The position numbers and the translations under genes were made by a program. Under the pieces are notes generated by a model. It had not been told where the DNA came from. It was given only the letters and a program-made list of their open reading frames with translations, and searched no databases. A stretch of 64,000 bases of DNA from Astrocystis sublimbata (taxonomy: Eukaryota; Ascomycota; Sordariomycetes; Xylariales; Xylariaceae), in contig JAJNNY010000072.1 in the NCBI GenBank assembly GCA_022453515.1, positions 1 through 64,000 of the forward strand, in the 5' to 3' direction. How positions within the stretch are numbered: the stretch's first letter is position 1; each line of letters opens with the position of its first letter. Below, piece after piece: positions 12,373 to 22,606 of the stretch.

Positions 12373-13686
12373 ATGGCCACCGAAAAAGGCACCGACCCCG
12401 CGGCGGACCCGGATCCCATCGTGGCCAGCTACAAGGTGTACGCGAACCCCGCGCTCGCGACGGGGCGGAAGCTGCTGATCATGCAGCACCCGAACCAGCA
12501 AGGGCCGGTCAACTACCCGCACACGGGCGTCAGCGCCGTGCGCGTCAAGAACCGGTCGGGCATGGTCGAGGTCGACGTGCCGCTGAGCCACGCGCACGCC
12601 GACTACGACCGCGACAAGGGCCAGCGCTGGGGCGGCGCCCTGGCTAAGTCCCTGGCCGCCAAGAACGGCGGCACCCATGGCCTCGCCGGCGGCTTCGGCG
12701 TCGGCGTCTCCTCCCTGCGCCCCAATAAGCGCCGCGACGACTTCGAGCGTGACATCGATATGATGGACTGGCCCGAGGCCGTGCGCCAGGACCGCGTCCT
12801 TCGCACCAAGACCCTCGGCGGCCAGATGACTGCCAAGTCCGAGACCGACTGCCAGTGGATGGTCGGCGTCTTCAAAGGGGGTGAGTCCATGTCTCAGAGA
12901 GTCGCGACGCGAGATTATCTATCTAGTTCTTGACTAACTAGCTATGACCAATGACCTATAGACCATCTCCATCTCACCCCAGCTTCCTCGCTGATCCAGC
13001 TGCGCCCCCAACTACACCACATCGACGCCATGGCCGAGCAAGACCGAGCGAGCCGCAGCACGGGAGTCGGCGGCGCCGGCGGTAAAGACGGCGTTGCCGC
13101 GACCACCTCAGCGGCAGGAGCCCGTGCTATCCACATGTCGATTAAAAGCGCCGACTCGGGCAACGGTGAGCTGACAATGGAGACCATGGCCGATCGCCTA
13201 CGCACAGTGCAGACAGAGGGATGGAGCCGGCTCCAATACGAGGACGACGAGAGCGCCAAGTCATGGAATGTCTTCAGCAGCAACCTCGTGTACAGGAATG
13301 CGGAGAAGCGCGGCGCCGACCAAGGCAAGGCCCAGGAGGATAAAAAAGGGAAAGGAAAGGAGAAGGAGAAGGAGACATCCGACGACGTCATCACAATCGA
13401 CAGCAGCAGCAGCAGCGACTCGGAGCAGCTGCACACCAAGTGGGAAGTCGACGATTATCTGAGGGCCATCAGCGCCATGAAGGATGGTCCCGAGGGCAGC
13501 CAGTACAGGCAGGAAGGCGCCGTCGAGATAAAAGCAGAGGGAGGTGGTGGCGCAGGAGCTGCGTCGGCGAGAGACAAGAGGCCGGCTCCTGCGGCTGCTG
13601 CTTCTGCTACGTCTACCTCGACGGGTCGCAAAGGCGCAAAAGGGAAATCCGTCGCTTTCACGGGCACGGAGATGGAAACGGACTAA
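12373..13686 (+). CDS. RPC37: DNA-directed RNA polymerase III subunit RPC37/RPC5 (Sin-like)
   Basis: Subunit of the TFIIF-like heterodimer (RPC37-RPC53) of RNA polymerase III, 410 residues. Exons 12373-12880 and 12962-13686; the intron (81 nt, GTGAGT...ATAG) splits the conserved VGVFKG and DHLHLTPASSLIQLRPQLHHID, a hallmark of the family. N-terminal features: ASYKVYANPALATGRKLLIM QHPN at about 20-45 and VEVDVPLSHAHADYD. The C-terminus is low-complexity: a lysine/glutamate stretch (KGKGKEKEKE), a serine run followed by DSEQ, and an Ala-rich tail. The motif ITIDSSSSSDSE resembles a SUMO-interacting or CK2-type acidic serine patch (inference). Convergent with PAT1. The gene is GC-rich at the 5' end. 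Confidence 0.9.
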
Positions 13687-14486
13687 GGTCAACGAAGAAT
13701 TTGTTTGTGTGCATCGGATGGCGTTCGTGGAAAGCATAAAATCATCATGGGCGTTTTTTTTTTTCACCTTAACTTAAGAGTTCACTCCACCGACGAAATT
13801 TACCATTACAGGTTAGTTTGCTCTAGGCGCAAGATAGATTCTAACCATAGGGCGATTTCCCTTTGTCTACATCCCCTAATCATACCTAATGCTACTACCT
13901 AAGGCGTAATATGCATCATTACTGGTCAGAACCTTGGGAGCCTTGACCAACACGCATGATGAGACTACCAACTGGCTTATGCCATTCGAACAACATCGTG
14001 CTTGCATTTTGAGCCTTTGGGCACTAAGAAGTAAGAGCATCACGTTTATAGCATAATGCAAGCCAGATGTAGGAGTCAGAAGGACATCGTAGGCTCAGAT
14101 ATGAGAAAAGTAACGCTCCCTCATGCTAATGCTTTTCCGAAGATAATTACACATGCCGTCTCATGTAGGCCTTGATAAGACCAAAATATAGGTACACTTC
14201 CTTTCCAGACAATTCTCTACTCTATAATGCCGAGAGTAGTAGAGCATGATATACTCTAGAGGCCCTATCCATTATTGCAATGCTTTATGATGTCTCCGCA
14301 ACCTTAATAATTAAAGGTTCATCATTGGGGTGCTGGCCCACCCTTACAGTTTCTTCGATAGAAACCAGGCGAATCTGACCTTCAGCCTCTTGGAAGCTTG
14401 CTGATTAAACCCATGGTAATGTGACAGATGGCATAACCGAGGCAAACATGTGTCTTGGCGATTCATTCCCTTCTCTTAGTGATGAC
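13687..14486. other. Intergenic region between convergent RPC37 and PAT1
   Basis: 800 bp of 3' flanks; a T-run near 13752-13763. No gene-like frame. Confidence 0.5.
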
Positions 14487-17019
14487 TCAGTTCAACAGCT
14501 CAACATCGAGACCGATGGATCGCATGAAAAGGTTAACGTTGTCAAGGCGTGCCTTAGCCATGTCAGGGGGGAGAGTTTTGGCCAAGCCAACAGTGCCCAT
14601 GACACGGTCTTTGACAGCAAATACAAGTCTCTGCTGTTCATCGGGACTGGCACCAATGCCAATGGCAGCTAGGAACTGCCATACATAGATATCCTCGCCA
14701 GAGGTTACAGTGCCGGGGAAGATGTTGTGGAGCGAAGGCTCGAGGATATTGAAGAACAAATTGAACGTGGAGACCCTGGAGTAATAAAAAATTAGTCATC
14801 CATTCCTGCATGTCTTTGTCTGAATGCACTTACCATTGTTGCCAGCCTTGTTCATTGGTTTGGCCGGCCTGCTTGATGAGTTCCGCACGGCTTAGAATCA
14901 TCGTCAGCATAGACACACCAATACGTGTTCGCGCGACAAGGTCCACGTTGATATTTTGGGTAATCAACCCAAGCACACCGGTGACGATATCAAGGTCACA
15001 TTCGTTCAGAAGTCCGAAGAGACTCGGCATAACAGCTAGAATAAACAGCTCTATGCGCTCCCGAGTGGCAGCATCGTGAGAGATGGGCTCTCCAGTCTGC
15101 ACCTGGGCGCCGCGAATGACGTCGAGCTGATCAAGATGGATGATAATCATAGTAAGGATAGTCGTACGTTGCGTGGGGGAGAGATAGCGGAAGACTCGAG
15201 GAACTGCCCGTTTGCCCTTGGGATATGACATGAAACTAATGAAGGGGTGTACAAGAGCATTGCTAATAGGCTCATGAACCCTGAGATGTTTCCAGAGCTG
15301 ATCGTTCAGCTTGTTGAACTCATCCTGTTTGTCCGTGACTCCCTGATCATTTGATCCATTCGGCGGTGGCATGTTCCTGGTAAGGTCCTCCATCTTCATG
15401 AGCGTGAGGTAAATGTTCTCGATATCCCGAAGAGTATCTTTCTTGTCATGTCCCTTGCCAGCCGGTTGTGTCCGTTGACCGCTAGTAGGTCGGTGGACAT
15501 CCGTACCACTTTCAGTCCGCTTTATGTTGAGCAAAGGCTTTGGAGTTTTCGCATTGCTGAAAGAGATCTTGCCCAGGCTGCCTTCGATAACCAGCTGCTT
15601 GTTCTTTGGTTTATTCTTAGCAGCTTCGACAGCACGCTGTACTTGCTGCTCCATGCGTTGTACATGGTTTTGAGGACCGTGGTGTCTCGGGCCACCGCGA
15701 CGAGTTCCAGTCTGGAACAAGTACGTCTGTGCGAAATTGTTCAGAGGTTGGTTTGGGTTGGGACGCTGTCCAGCCCTAAGCGAACTGAGAACCTGGTAGT
15801 AGAAGTCCTCGGATAGCGCAGCCTCATTGCCAAGTTCACTCGGGTCGCCCGTGGCCGACACGAGTTGCTGCAGCTGGATTCTGGTGATGAAGCTTTTGTC
15901 TTGAGGGGTCATAAGTCCATTGTTCCCGGACATGAGATGGATCTTTTGATTGCGTTTCGCGCGCCGAGCCTCAGCTTCCGCAAAAGCCGCCTTCTCCCTG
16001 TCGGATATGTCGGGGAGGTGATGTTGTTGCGAGGCACCACGAGGAGCCGAACCCTGTGACTTATGCACTGCGGGCATAGGGACCCTCATCCGAGCACCTT
16101 CGGCAGGCAAACGATTCGGGTTTTGCAAAATTTGAGTCGGTGCTACTGGGGGGGTATGTTGAACTTGCTGCTGAGGTATCTGACTAGTCATGGTGGGGCT
16201 TAAGGCTGACGGCGAGTTCTTAGTCGGACGCTGCAATATCGTGACGGGGTGCCCGTGAGGCACACCTTGGGCGCCTTGATGCTGATACTCGCCGGTCTGG
16301 AAGCCTCGCTGGAGGCGGCCGTCGACCGGCTGTCGAATTGGATCGAGCTGTGCTTGACGAGCAAAAGGACTGGCTTCCGGTGCAGGCTGAAACTCGGGAG
16401 GAGCATGATACTGAGGTTGCGAGTGAGGCTGGGAATGGTGGAGCACCGGGGTAGCCTGTTTCGTTTCGGCTCGCATTGCTGCTTCGACCTCTTCCAAGCT
16501 CATCATCTTTCGTGCGGGCGGCGGGTAGTGAGATACGGCAGCCGGGGTCGCAGACTTCTTGGGAGCAACACCCCAAATCGAGGCGTCAATCTGGAGTTCA
16601 GTCGGCTCATCCTTGTATTTCTCATAGCCAGTGCGAGCGGGCTGGTGCACAGGAGGAGCAGGCTGATAAGCATAGTGGGCGTTATAGTCCTGCGCGACGG
16701 GAGGGCGCACAGTCCTCGTGGAATGCTGTTGAAGACTGAAGCGCTGATGCTCTTCTTCCATTGCATTCGTGACTTGGGCAGTTGCACCGAAGAAATCAAA
16801 ATCCTTGCCGACGGCGCCACCCGGGGCGGCGGTGCTGTCGCCAAAGGTATCATCATTGAACACATCGTCAGTCTCATCGAGCTGGTCACCAAGCCCATCG
16901 TACGTATCCTCAAAATCCAGGGCCTCGTCGATGTTGTCGTGGTTGCCGCGGAAGTCGGCAAACGGATCGTAGGCCTGGCCAAAGCCGGGGGCCGCCTGGT
17001 TGTGGCTGGTCGAGCCCAT
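14487..17019 (-). CDS. PAT1: mRNA decapping activator PAT1 (topoisomerase II-associated protein family)
   Basis: Cytoplasmic P-body scaffold that links deadenylated mRNA to the Lsm1-7 ring and Dcp1/Dcp2; 824 residues. Exons 14834-17019 and 14487-14775 with a 58-nt intron (GTAAGT...CCAG) that joins EQGWQQW to VSTFNLFFNILEPSL. The ATG at 17019 gives MGSTSHNQ; the upstream in-frame codons lack an ATG. The N-terminus has the FGQAYDPFADF and KDFDFFGATAQ blocks typical of Pat1. A long Pro/Gln/His-rich disordered region follows (about 100-340). The conserved core starts near QDKSFITRIQLQQLVS, and the helical C-terminal domain includes KGKRAVPRVFRYLSP. Lengths and order match fungal Pat1. Confidence 0.93.
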
Positions 17020-18589
17020 AATGAACACGGCGGAAGATATGACTTAAATGGTACTCGAGATAGCGCAAATCAAGTTGCGTAGGGAAAGAGGAAGAAATAT
17101 GCTGCTGGAGATGAGGACAGTAGTGTCAGTATGTCGTTAACATTCGAAAAGAAAAAAAGGTACCGACAGGCCACGCTGGCTACACGCAGTAACGGACAAG
17201 CATCAGAGAGATGGACGTCGAAAGCTTGGAGAGGGGAGCAGCAAACCCGGCACAAATATGGCTTAATATATGGCAGGTAGGTACATGGTGGGATGGTGGG
17301 GTAGGTTGGTTGGGGATGTTGGGCCGACTGGCATTACCTATGGTGAATTGGGAAGGGAATGTGAATGGGAATGGAGGGGCACGTTTGTTATATCAGTGTA
17401 TCTGTGTCTACACAAGGTAGTAGATACTGACTGTTGCCGCATGGACGGGCACGCTGAAAAGTCCTCAATGGAGGTATGTATGTAGCGAACGCGCTACCAT
17501 GTGTCCCAGCGACAGCAATGGGACAAGCAGCTGGGAGAGTGGAAAGGTGCAAGAGTGAAATGCAGGTGTATCTTACAGCTAAGAAAAGTAGAAAGTCTCC
17601 GGACGGCTGTAGTAGCAGAGATGCTTGATCATGATGTGGGATGCTCAAGCGCGGGGAGGTTCGACTGCAAAGAAGGAATCGATCCGTGAGTCAAGCTGGA
17701 GCGCAGCAGCAGGGCCTTTGAGCGCTACAGAAGAAATGATAGCGAAACAAGAACGACACGCACTTGATGCGCAAGGACGAGAGGGGAGAGCGGGAGACGA
17801 GGAATCGCAAGGTGGTTGATGTTGATACCAGGTCATGGAGCTCTGTCCGACCTCAGGCAAGTGCGACAAAGGCTCAGGCTCAGGCTGCGGCGAGCTTTGG
17901 TGCTCTCCGGGAAGTTGGTTGACGTACCCACCAATCCCACATGTGGCACTCGGGGGCTTGCCAGGTTGTCAGGGCAGGTCCAACAGTGTGTGGCTCCATC
18001 TGTGGCTTCTTCTGTGGCTCGGGACAGCAGCTATTCGTTACCACCTGCTAAGGTTCTTAGATGTGGATCACACACGTGACACTAGCTCAGCTGTCATGTC
18101 CGATGTGCAGCCAGGAAATGCAGACAACCTGGTCGGGGCGGGGTTTTCGACATGAAGTTCTCTGCCGGTTCCTGCAGGAAATTGTTTCAACGAGGACAAC
18201 CTAAGGTTATCACCAACAATCTATTGTCCCTGCCTACCTCCCGAGCTCCTAGGCACGTCTTAATATTCCAGGTTAGCTTCCATCTACCTTGGCGGGCTCG
18301 GCGGGATCCCTAGAGGCTTAACAAGTCGTAGCGAGTCACTTCAATATAAATCATTCCCTAGAGTAGATAGAGAGGTCCTACTAATTCAAACATGTTGCCT
18401 AAAGGCCATACCTATTGGCTTCGCACCTACTCTTGTTAAGCTCTCGGTCGCTATCGAGGCTCCGCTCGGGAACTGCGGACTGAAATACCGTCATATGTGT
18501 GGACTTATTCTCACCTCCTGAGCGTGTTAGGCGATGACTTCGTATTATGTACTCCCTAAAGAGCTGTGGTGTTGCTCAATCCACTCTTC
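17020..18589. other. Upstream region of PAT1 and 3' flank of the phosphotransferase gene
   Basis: About 1.6 kb. At 17270-17380 the + strand is rich in GG/GGG runs, possibly the long 5' leader of PAT1 in reverse. CAGGCT direct repeats (ctcaggctcaggctg) lie near 17873-17888. No gene-like frame recognised. Confidence 0.45.
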
Positions 18590-19707
18590 TCAGGGGAGTA
18601 GGTTGCTAACTCTAACCCAGTATTCATGCTCTATCCGATCCCTCCGGTTCCGCAAGCAGTCGATCGCATGAATGGTGTCTTCATGTATCTCCAATCGCCC
18701 TCCATTCGTGATGCCTGTGCTTATGTGCGCGTCACGAGTGTTCCAACACTCCCATACCATGAAACTTTGAGGAAGCCAATTGGTCATCTCGAAATCGATT
18801 ATGATGAGTTTGCTCTGCTGTGGATTGTTTTCGTCTTGCAGCATAAAGTTATGAAGGCCCAAATCGCAGCAGCAGAGTCTCAAATCTTCGCTAAGAAAAT
18901 CGCTTAATGGAAAATCTTGTTCTTCCTAAATGATCAAGAGTCTGGTCAGATTTATCCTAGGCTGTACAGTGTCGGGAAGAGCGACATACCTTCTCGATTT
19001 CGTCATTGAAGTACATTTGCAGGTCTTCCACTGAGTCGAATTTACAATGAGCCTCGGGATCATCCCTTCCAAACGCATGGCTCTTCATCCTACCACCACC
19101 AACAGGACCGGGGGCAGTTTCGGGGGGCGGGGCAAGTGAGAGCAAAAAGCAGACGGCTTCGATGACCCTGTCTTTGAGAGAGGTGATTCTCTCATCTGAT
19201 TCAGGCACATCAGCTAGTCTGAAGGGTACAACAAGCTCGCGAATCGATTTTCCTGGTAAATATTCCATCACTATGAAGCCATAGGTATCATCATCAATGT
19301 CTGCTTCGATGTAATCAAAGACTTCCGGTACAAGTAGGCGAGCTTTGACGTCTTGGTCCGCTTTCACCCATTCAGAATGGACATATTGTTGCGTTTTCAT
19401 CTCAGTCTGCATTCGAAGTAATCAGCCACTCAAGCACGAGTCGCGACGAGGTCCATGATCCAGGTCTTACGAATAGAAACTCTGGTGAAGATGTAAACTT
19501 GACCCAGACAGGTGGTGCGGAAGCTGAGGGTGCATCCAAACGAATGCCACGCACGCTTTGGCCATAAAGCCTATCGTGAGACAATTCGATTTCGTGCGCT
19601 GTTGCTTGTACAATCTCCTCCTTCGTTGGCAGCCAACGCGAGGCGGAGTGGTCGTTGCCGTTGACGCCGTTGACGCCGTTGACGTGGGAGCTCGTCTCAG
19701 ATGACAT
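18590..19707 (-). CDS. Protein-kinase-like / aminoglycoside phosphotransferase (APH) family protein
   Basis: 329 residues from three exons: 19471-19707, 18990-19406 and 18590-18925, with two 64-nt introns (GTAAGA...GCAG and GTATGT...TTAG), both phase 0. Start is MSSETSSHVNG at 19707, because the upstream codons lack an ATG. Kinase-fold features: YGFIVMEYLPGKSIREL (hinge) at about 125, CDLGLHNFML (Brenner-type catalytic loop, usually HxDxxxxN) near 245, and LIIIDFEM (Mg-binding Asp) near 270. The catalytic-loop histidine is replaced by cysteine (CCCDLGLHN), as far as I know common in fungus-specific APH-like proteins. Substrate is unknown; nothing links it to drug resistance. The repeated codons for VNG (residues 8-16) are a small internal repeat. 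Confidence 0.8.
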
Positions 19708-20294
19708 GGCCGAGGAGATTGTGACTGTTCTATGCGATGCTACGGTTTCCAAAGAAGAGGTGCAGAAGAAGAGCGGGCGGGAGCGAGGGAAAGAAACGGT
19801 GACCGGTGCAAGTCGTTGGTCGAAGGATCTATCTCATCGACAATAGTGTAGAGGTCGGCAAAAGCTGAGGGGCAGGCAAGCAATTGTTGATGCGGACTGA
19901 GCTCACCCGCGCGCTTGGGTCGCTCCACTTATTCTCTACCTACATAACCTAGTAGATGAGGTCTTTACCTCGCGTTGTGCGCATTCACATTAGGCGCGGC
20001 GATTGAAACTCCCAATATGCAGTTATGTGTTCGCAGATGTTAGTTCAGCTAGCGTACCATTCCGAGCATCACCGATAGCTCTGATTGGCTATAACAGGTC
20101 TTGGCAGGTATCTACCTAGTACCTAAAGGAAGCAGCGAATGTTGCTAAGTCTGACGGTTGACCAGGCTCTGCCGGACCACTTGAATGGGGCGTGAACAAT
20201 ACTGCAACCTAGGTAGGTACCTAGTAGGTTGCCATAATTAGGTGAAAAAGCGACCTCACCTTTCAGTGTAAAATGACCACGGAAGGTGTCTACC

Positions 20295-20320
20295 AGGTAG
20301 GTACCTAGGTAGGTAGGCAG
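20295..20320. repeat. Intergenic palindromic repeat (AGGTAGGTACCTAGGTAGG type)
   Basis: Self-complementary core GGTACC/CCTAGG embedded in AGGT/ACCT units. One of at least a dozen related copies in intergenic DNA of this window. Confidence 0.6.
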
Positions 20321-21063
20321 ATACAACGGCGTTCGGCCCGCTCCGTGTCAGAAAGTGCTCTATTCATATGCATTTTCCATAACCTCTTCGTGTCCTAGTC
20401 TGGGGCCTTATAAGTTATACCTTCCTCCAATATACACTCGCGCGTTCAGCTGTTTCTTCGCGCTTAGCCATGGAAAAGTAGAAAATATGCGTCGTATAAT
20501 TATTGATTAGAGCGCATATGCTTTTAGCACCAGTTCCTTCGAAGTATTGCACAAATTTGATACCGCTGAGCGGCTAACCTACGTCCGATGATCTTCTTCA
20601 TACCGGCTGCTCCAGACATTTAGTTTGTGTAGGCAACGCAGTTCTCGCTATCTCTGCAATTGCTATCCGCTGAAGCTACCTGTTCCGAGGCTGACTCTGT
20701 ATATTCGCTACGGTTCCGCCTATCTTGGGTAACCATCTCTCATGGTATTCCCAGGTCGTTATTCCTCCATGTCTGTTAGTACACACTCTTGAGCAAAAGA
20801 CTAGAGCTATGCGTACCTAGGTAGCTAAGGCTCTAGGATCTCTGATACTTGCGCAGCAATAATGGTCTTCCCGACGCATACGCCTACAAGGTGATTCGTA
20901 GTCGCTCACACATCTATTCCCACACTCGAGCCCATCTTCACGAATTGTGACCTGGTTGCATGATCCTTCATACGCGCGGCCGGGGTAGCGGTGATGAACA
21001 TTCGATCGGCGCGTAGTTCGAACCACACTTATACCATAATCAAAGTTTCAACAGCGGTTGCGA

Positions 21064-21186
21064 CGACGAGCGTGCAGAATTAGAGCCAACATCAAAACCC
21101 AAAGGGCAAAGTGCCACTCTCGCAACGATGAACGTGCAGATTTAGAGCCAACATCAAATACCAAAAGGGCAAAGCTTCACTCTCGC
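21064..21186 (+). repeat. Imperfect tandem duplication, about 60 bp, two copies
   Basis: Copy 1 (21064-21123) and copy 2 (21124-21186) share CGTGCAGA.TTAGAGCCAA, ACATCAAA, AAAGGGCAAAG and end with CACTCTCGC. Differences are a few substitutions and short indels. No transposon feature is attached. Confidence 0.8.
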
Positions 21187-21598
21187 GCCGAGGTGGGCCA
21201 ATTGCTCAGCCTTCGGCCCACTTTCGGACCAATATGTCACCTCTTTCAAACCAGCATGTTGGTGAACGGGAACTTAGCAGGTCTCTAGGCCTTGGCTCAA
21301 GGTTCAAGATGGCGTATAAATAGTGCTCAACAAGTCGACATCCTTCGGTCTTTCTCGAGTTGCATGGCTGTATCTGATCTAAACCTCAGCTTGGATCCAA
21401 TATTACTTCTCCTTATACCCTACTTATTACAGCGCTGGTCAGCTGTATGGCAAATTGAACGCATCGTTGTTGCATGAAGATTTCAACTTCACCCCTAAGC
21501 CCCTTATTTGACCTTGCATACGATAAGCCCTTTTAGCCCGTACCATATATCAGCAATTTTGTTAAACCTAATTCCACGACACTATATACATCTTTACC

Positions 21599-22606
21599 AT
21601 GCCATTCGCTCCGAGAAGACATGCTAATGAGCAGGTCCAACATACATCCGTACTTGAACTGGATGCCATCTTGTCTCGAGGTCAGGTTGAGAAAGTCATG
21701 ATCGAGGTACTTAAACCAGCTCCACCGAATGAACGATTGGCGAACCCAGCTTTAGCTGCAGCAGGAAAGAAGAAAAACCACTGGGTTCTTCGTTTTATCT
21801 TCAAGCATAGGTATGTCCAGCTGTCCAATATACCACATTGTTCTGTGTTGACTGACATCAATCTCACAGAATCAGTTACATGTTTAATGGAGCTCCAAAA
21901 GATGCCCGAAGTGTACGCGTGTCAGTCGAACTCGGCGAAAATTCGCTCAGGTGCCATAAGCTGAGTTTCCGGCCCATGTTGAATGGAGAAGAGATGACTA
22001 GGAGTGCTTTTGCACACTGGCAATTCCCACATGCGAGGGGGAAGTTTGTGCGAGATTTCACGGAATGTGCATCCGGATTGCTGCCTTTTGAATATCGCAC
22101 TGTGTCAAAGACTCTTGCTCCATCGCAAGGTGGGAGCAGTAGTAGTCGTGGTCGGTCCTCTGGTAGGGATCTTGAGCTTTTCGAACACCCCAATGGGTGC
22201 AGGGACTTCACGTAAGCTTCATCCAACATAAAGTTCGGCCTTGACAACGAAGCTGACAGACATACCCATCACCAGCGCGCAGTGGTTCTACCGTATGCAC
22301 TGCGCAGGCCTTGTGGAGTGGGAGTCTGTAACATACGCCCATGCATATGGGGAACACCCAGTGCAGAGAACTGAAGCCTTGCATCACATTATCGGCTACA
22401 GGTACAGCGATCAACGGACAGACTTTTGTCCTATTATACCGGCATATCTTCCCGAAGGAGTGCGTAAAACTCAATGCGGGGTTAAACTGGTGATGCATCC
22501 AAACGAAGGCAAGCGGGTTGTCGACAGGAAGACTGGCCGAGAGTACTGGATCGTGGAGCTTCCATATAAGCAGGGCGAACACAGGGTCCCAGTATACAGA
22601 CGTTGA
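21599..22606 (+). CDS. Hypothetical protein, possibly DUF7770-like
   Basis: 294 residues from three exons: 21599-21810, 21870-22211, 22276-22606. Introns of 59 nt (GTATGT...ACAG) and 64 nt (GTAAGC...CCAG) keep the frame open. There is no signal peptide or membrane segment. Visible features: NHWVLRFIFKHRISYMFNG near 60-78, RSVRVSVELGE, and GCRDFTAQWFYRMHCAGLVEW near 185-205, with a Ser/Arg-rich insert (GGSSSSRGRSSGRD) before it. The pattern HW..F, S-V-R, then GCR..A..F...AGLV loosely recalls the fungal DUF7770 domain; that is a weak, memory-based resemblance. The gene sits at the edge of a gene-poor, AT-rich region, which fits an accessory gene. Function unknown. Confidence 0.7.

Larger units (their letters stand above)
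19708..21598. other. Intergenic region with palindromic CCTAGGTAGG motifs and a tandem duplication
   Basis: About 1.9 kb. Holds copies of the dispersed CCTAGGTAGGTACC-type element at 20208-20230, 20295-20320 and 20815-20826, and a direct duplication of about 60 bp at 21064-21186. No convincing gene. Confidence 0.5.

Noticed and set aside
12942..13439. Minus-strand open frames antisense to the RPC37 gene
   Set aside because: Low-complexity Ser/Val/Leu peptides produced by the Glu/Lys/Ser-rich sense strand.
16249..17082. 277-codon open frame antisense to PAT1
   Set aside because: Shadow of the Pro/Gln-rich PAT1 coding sequence.
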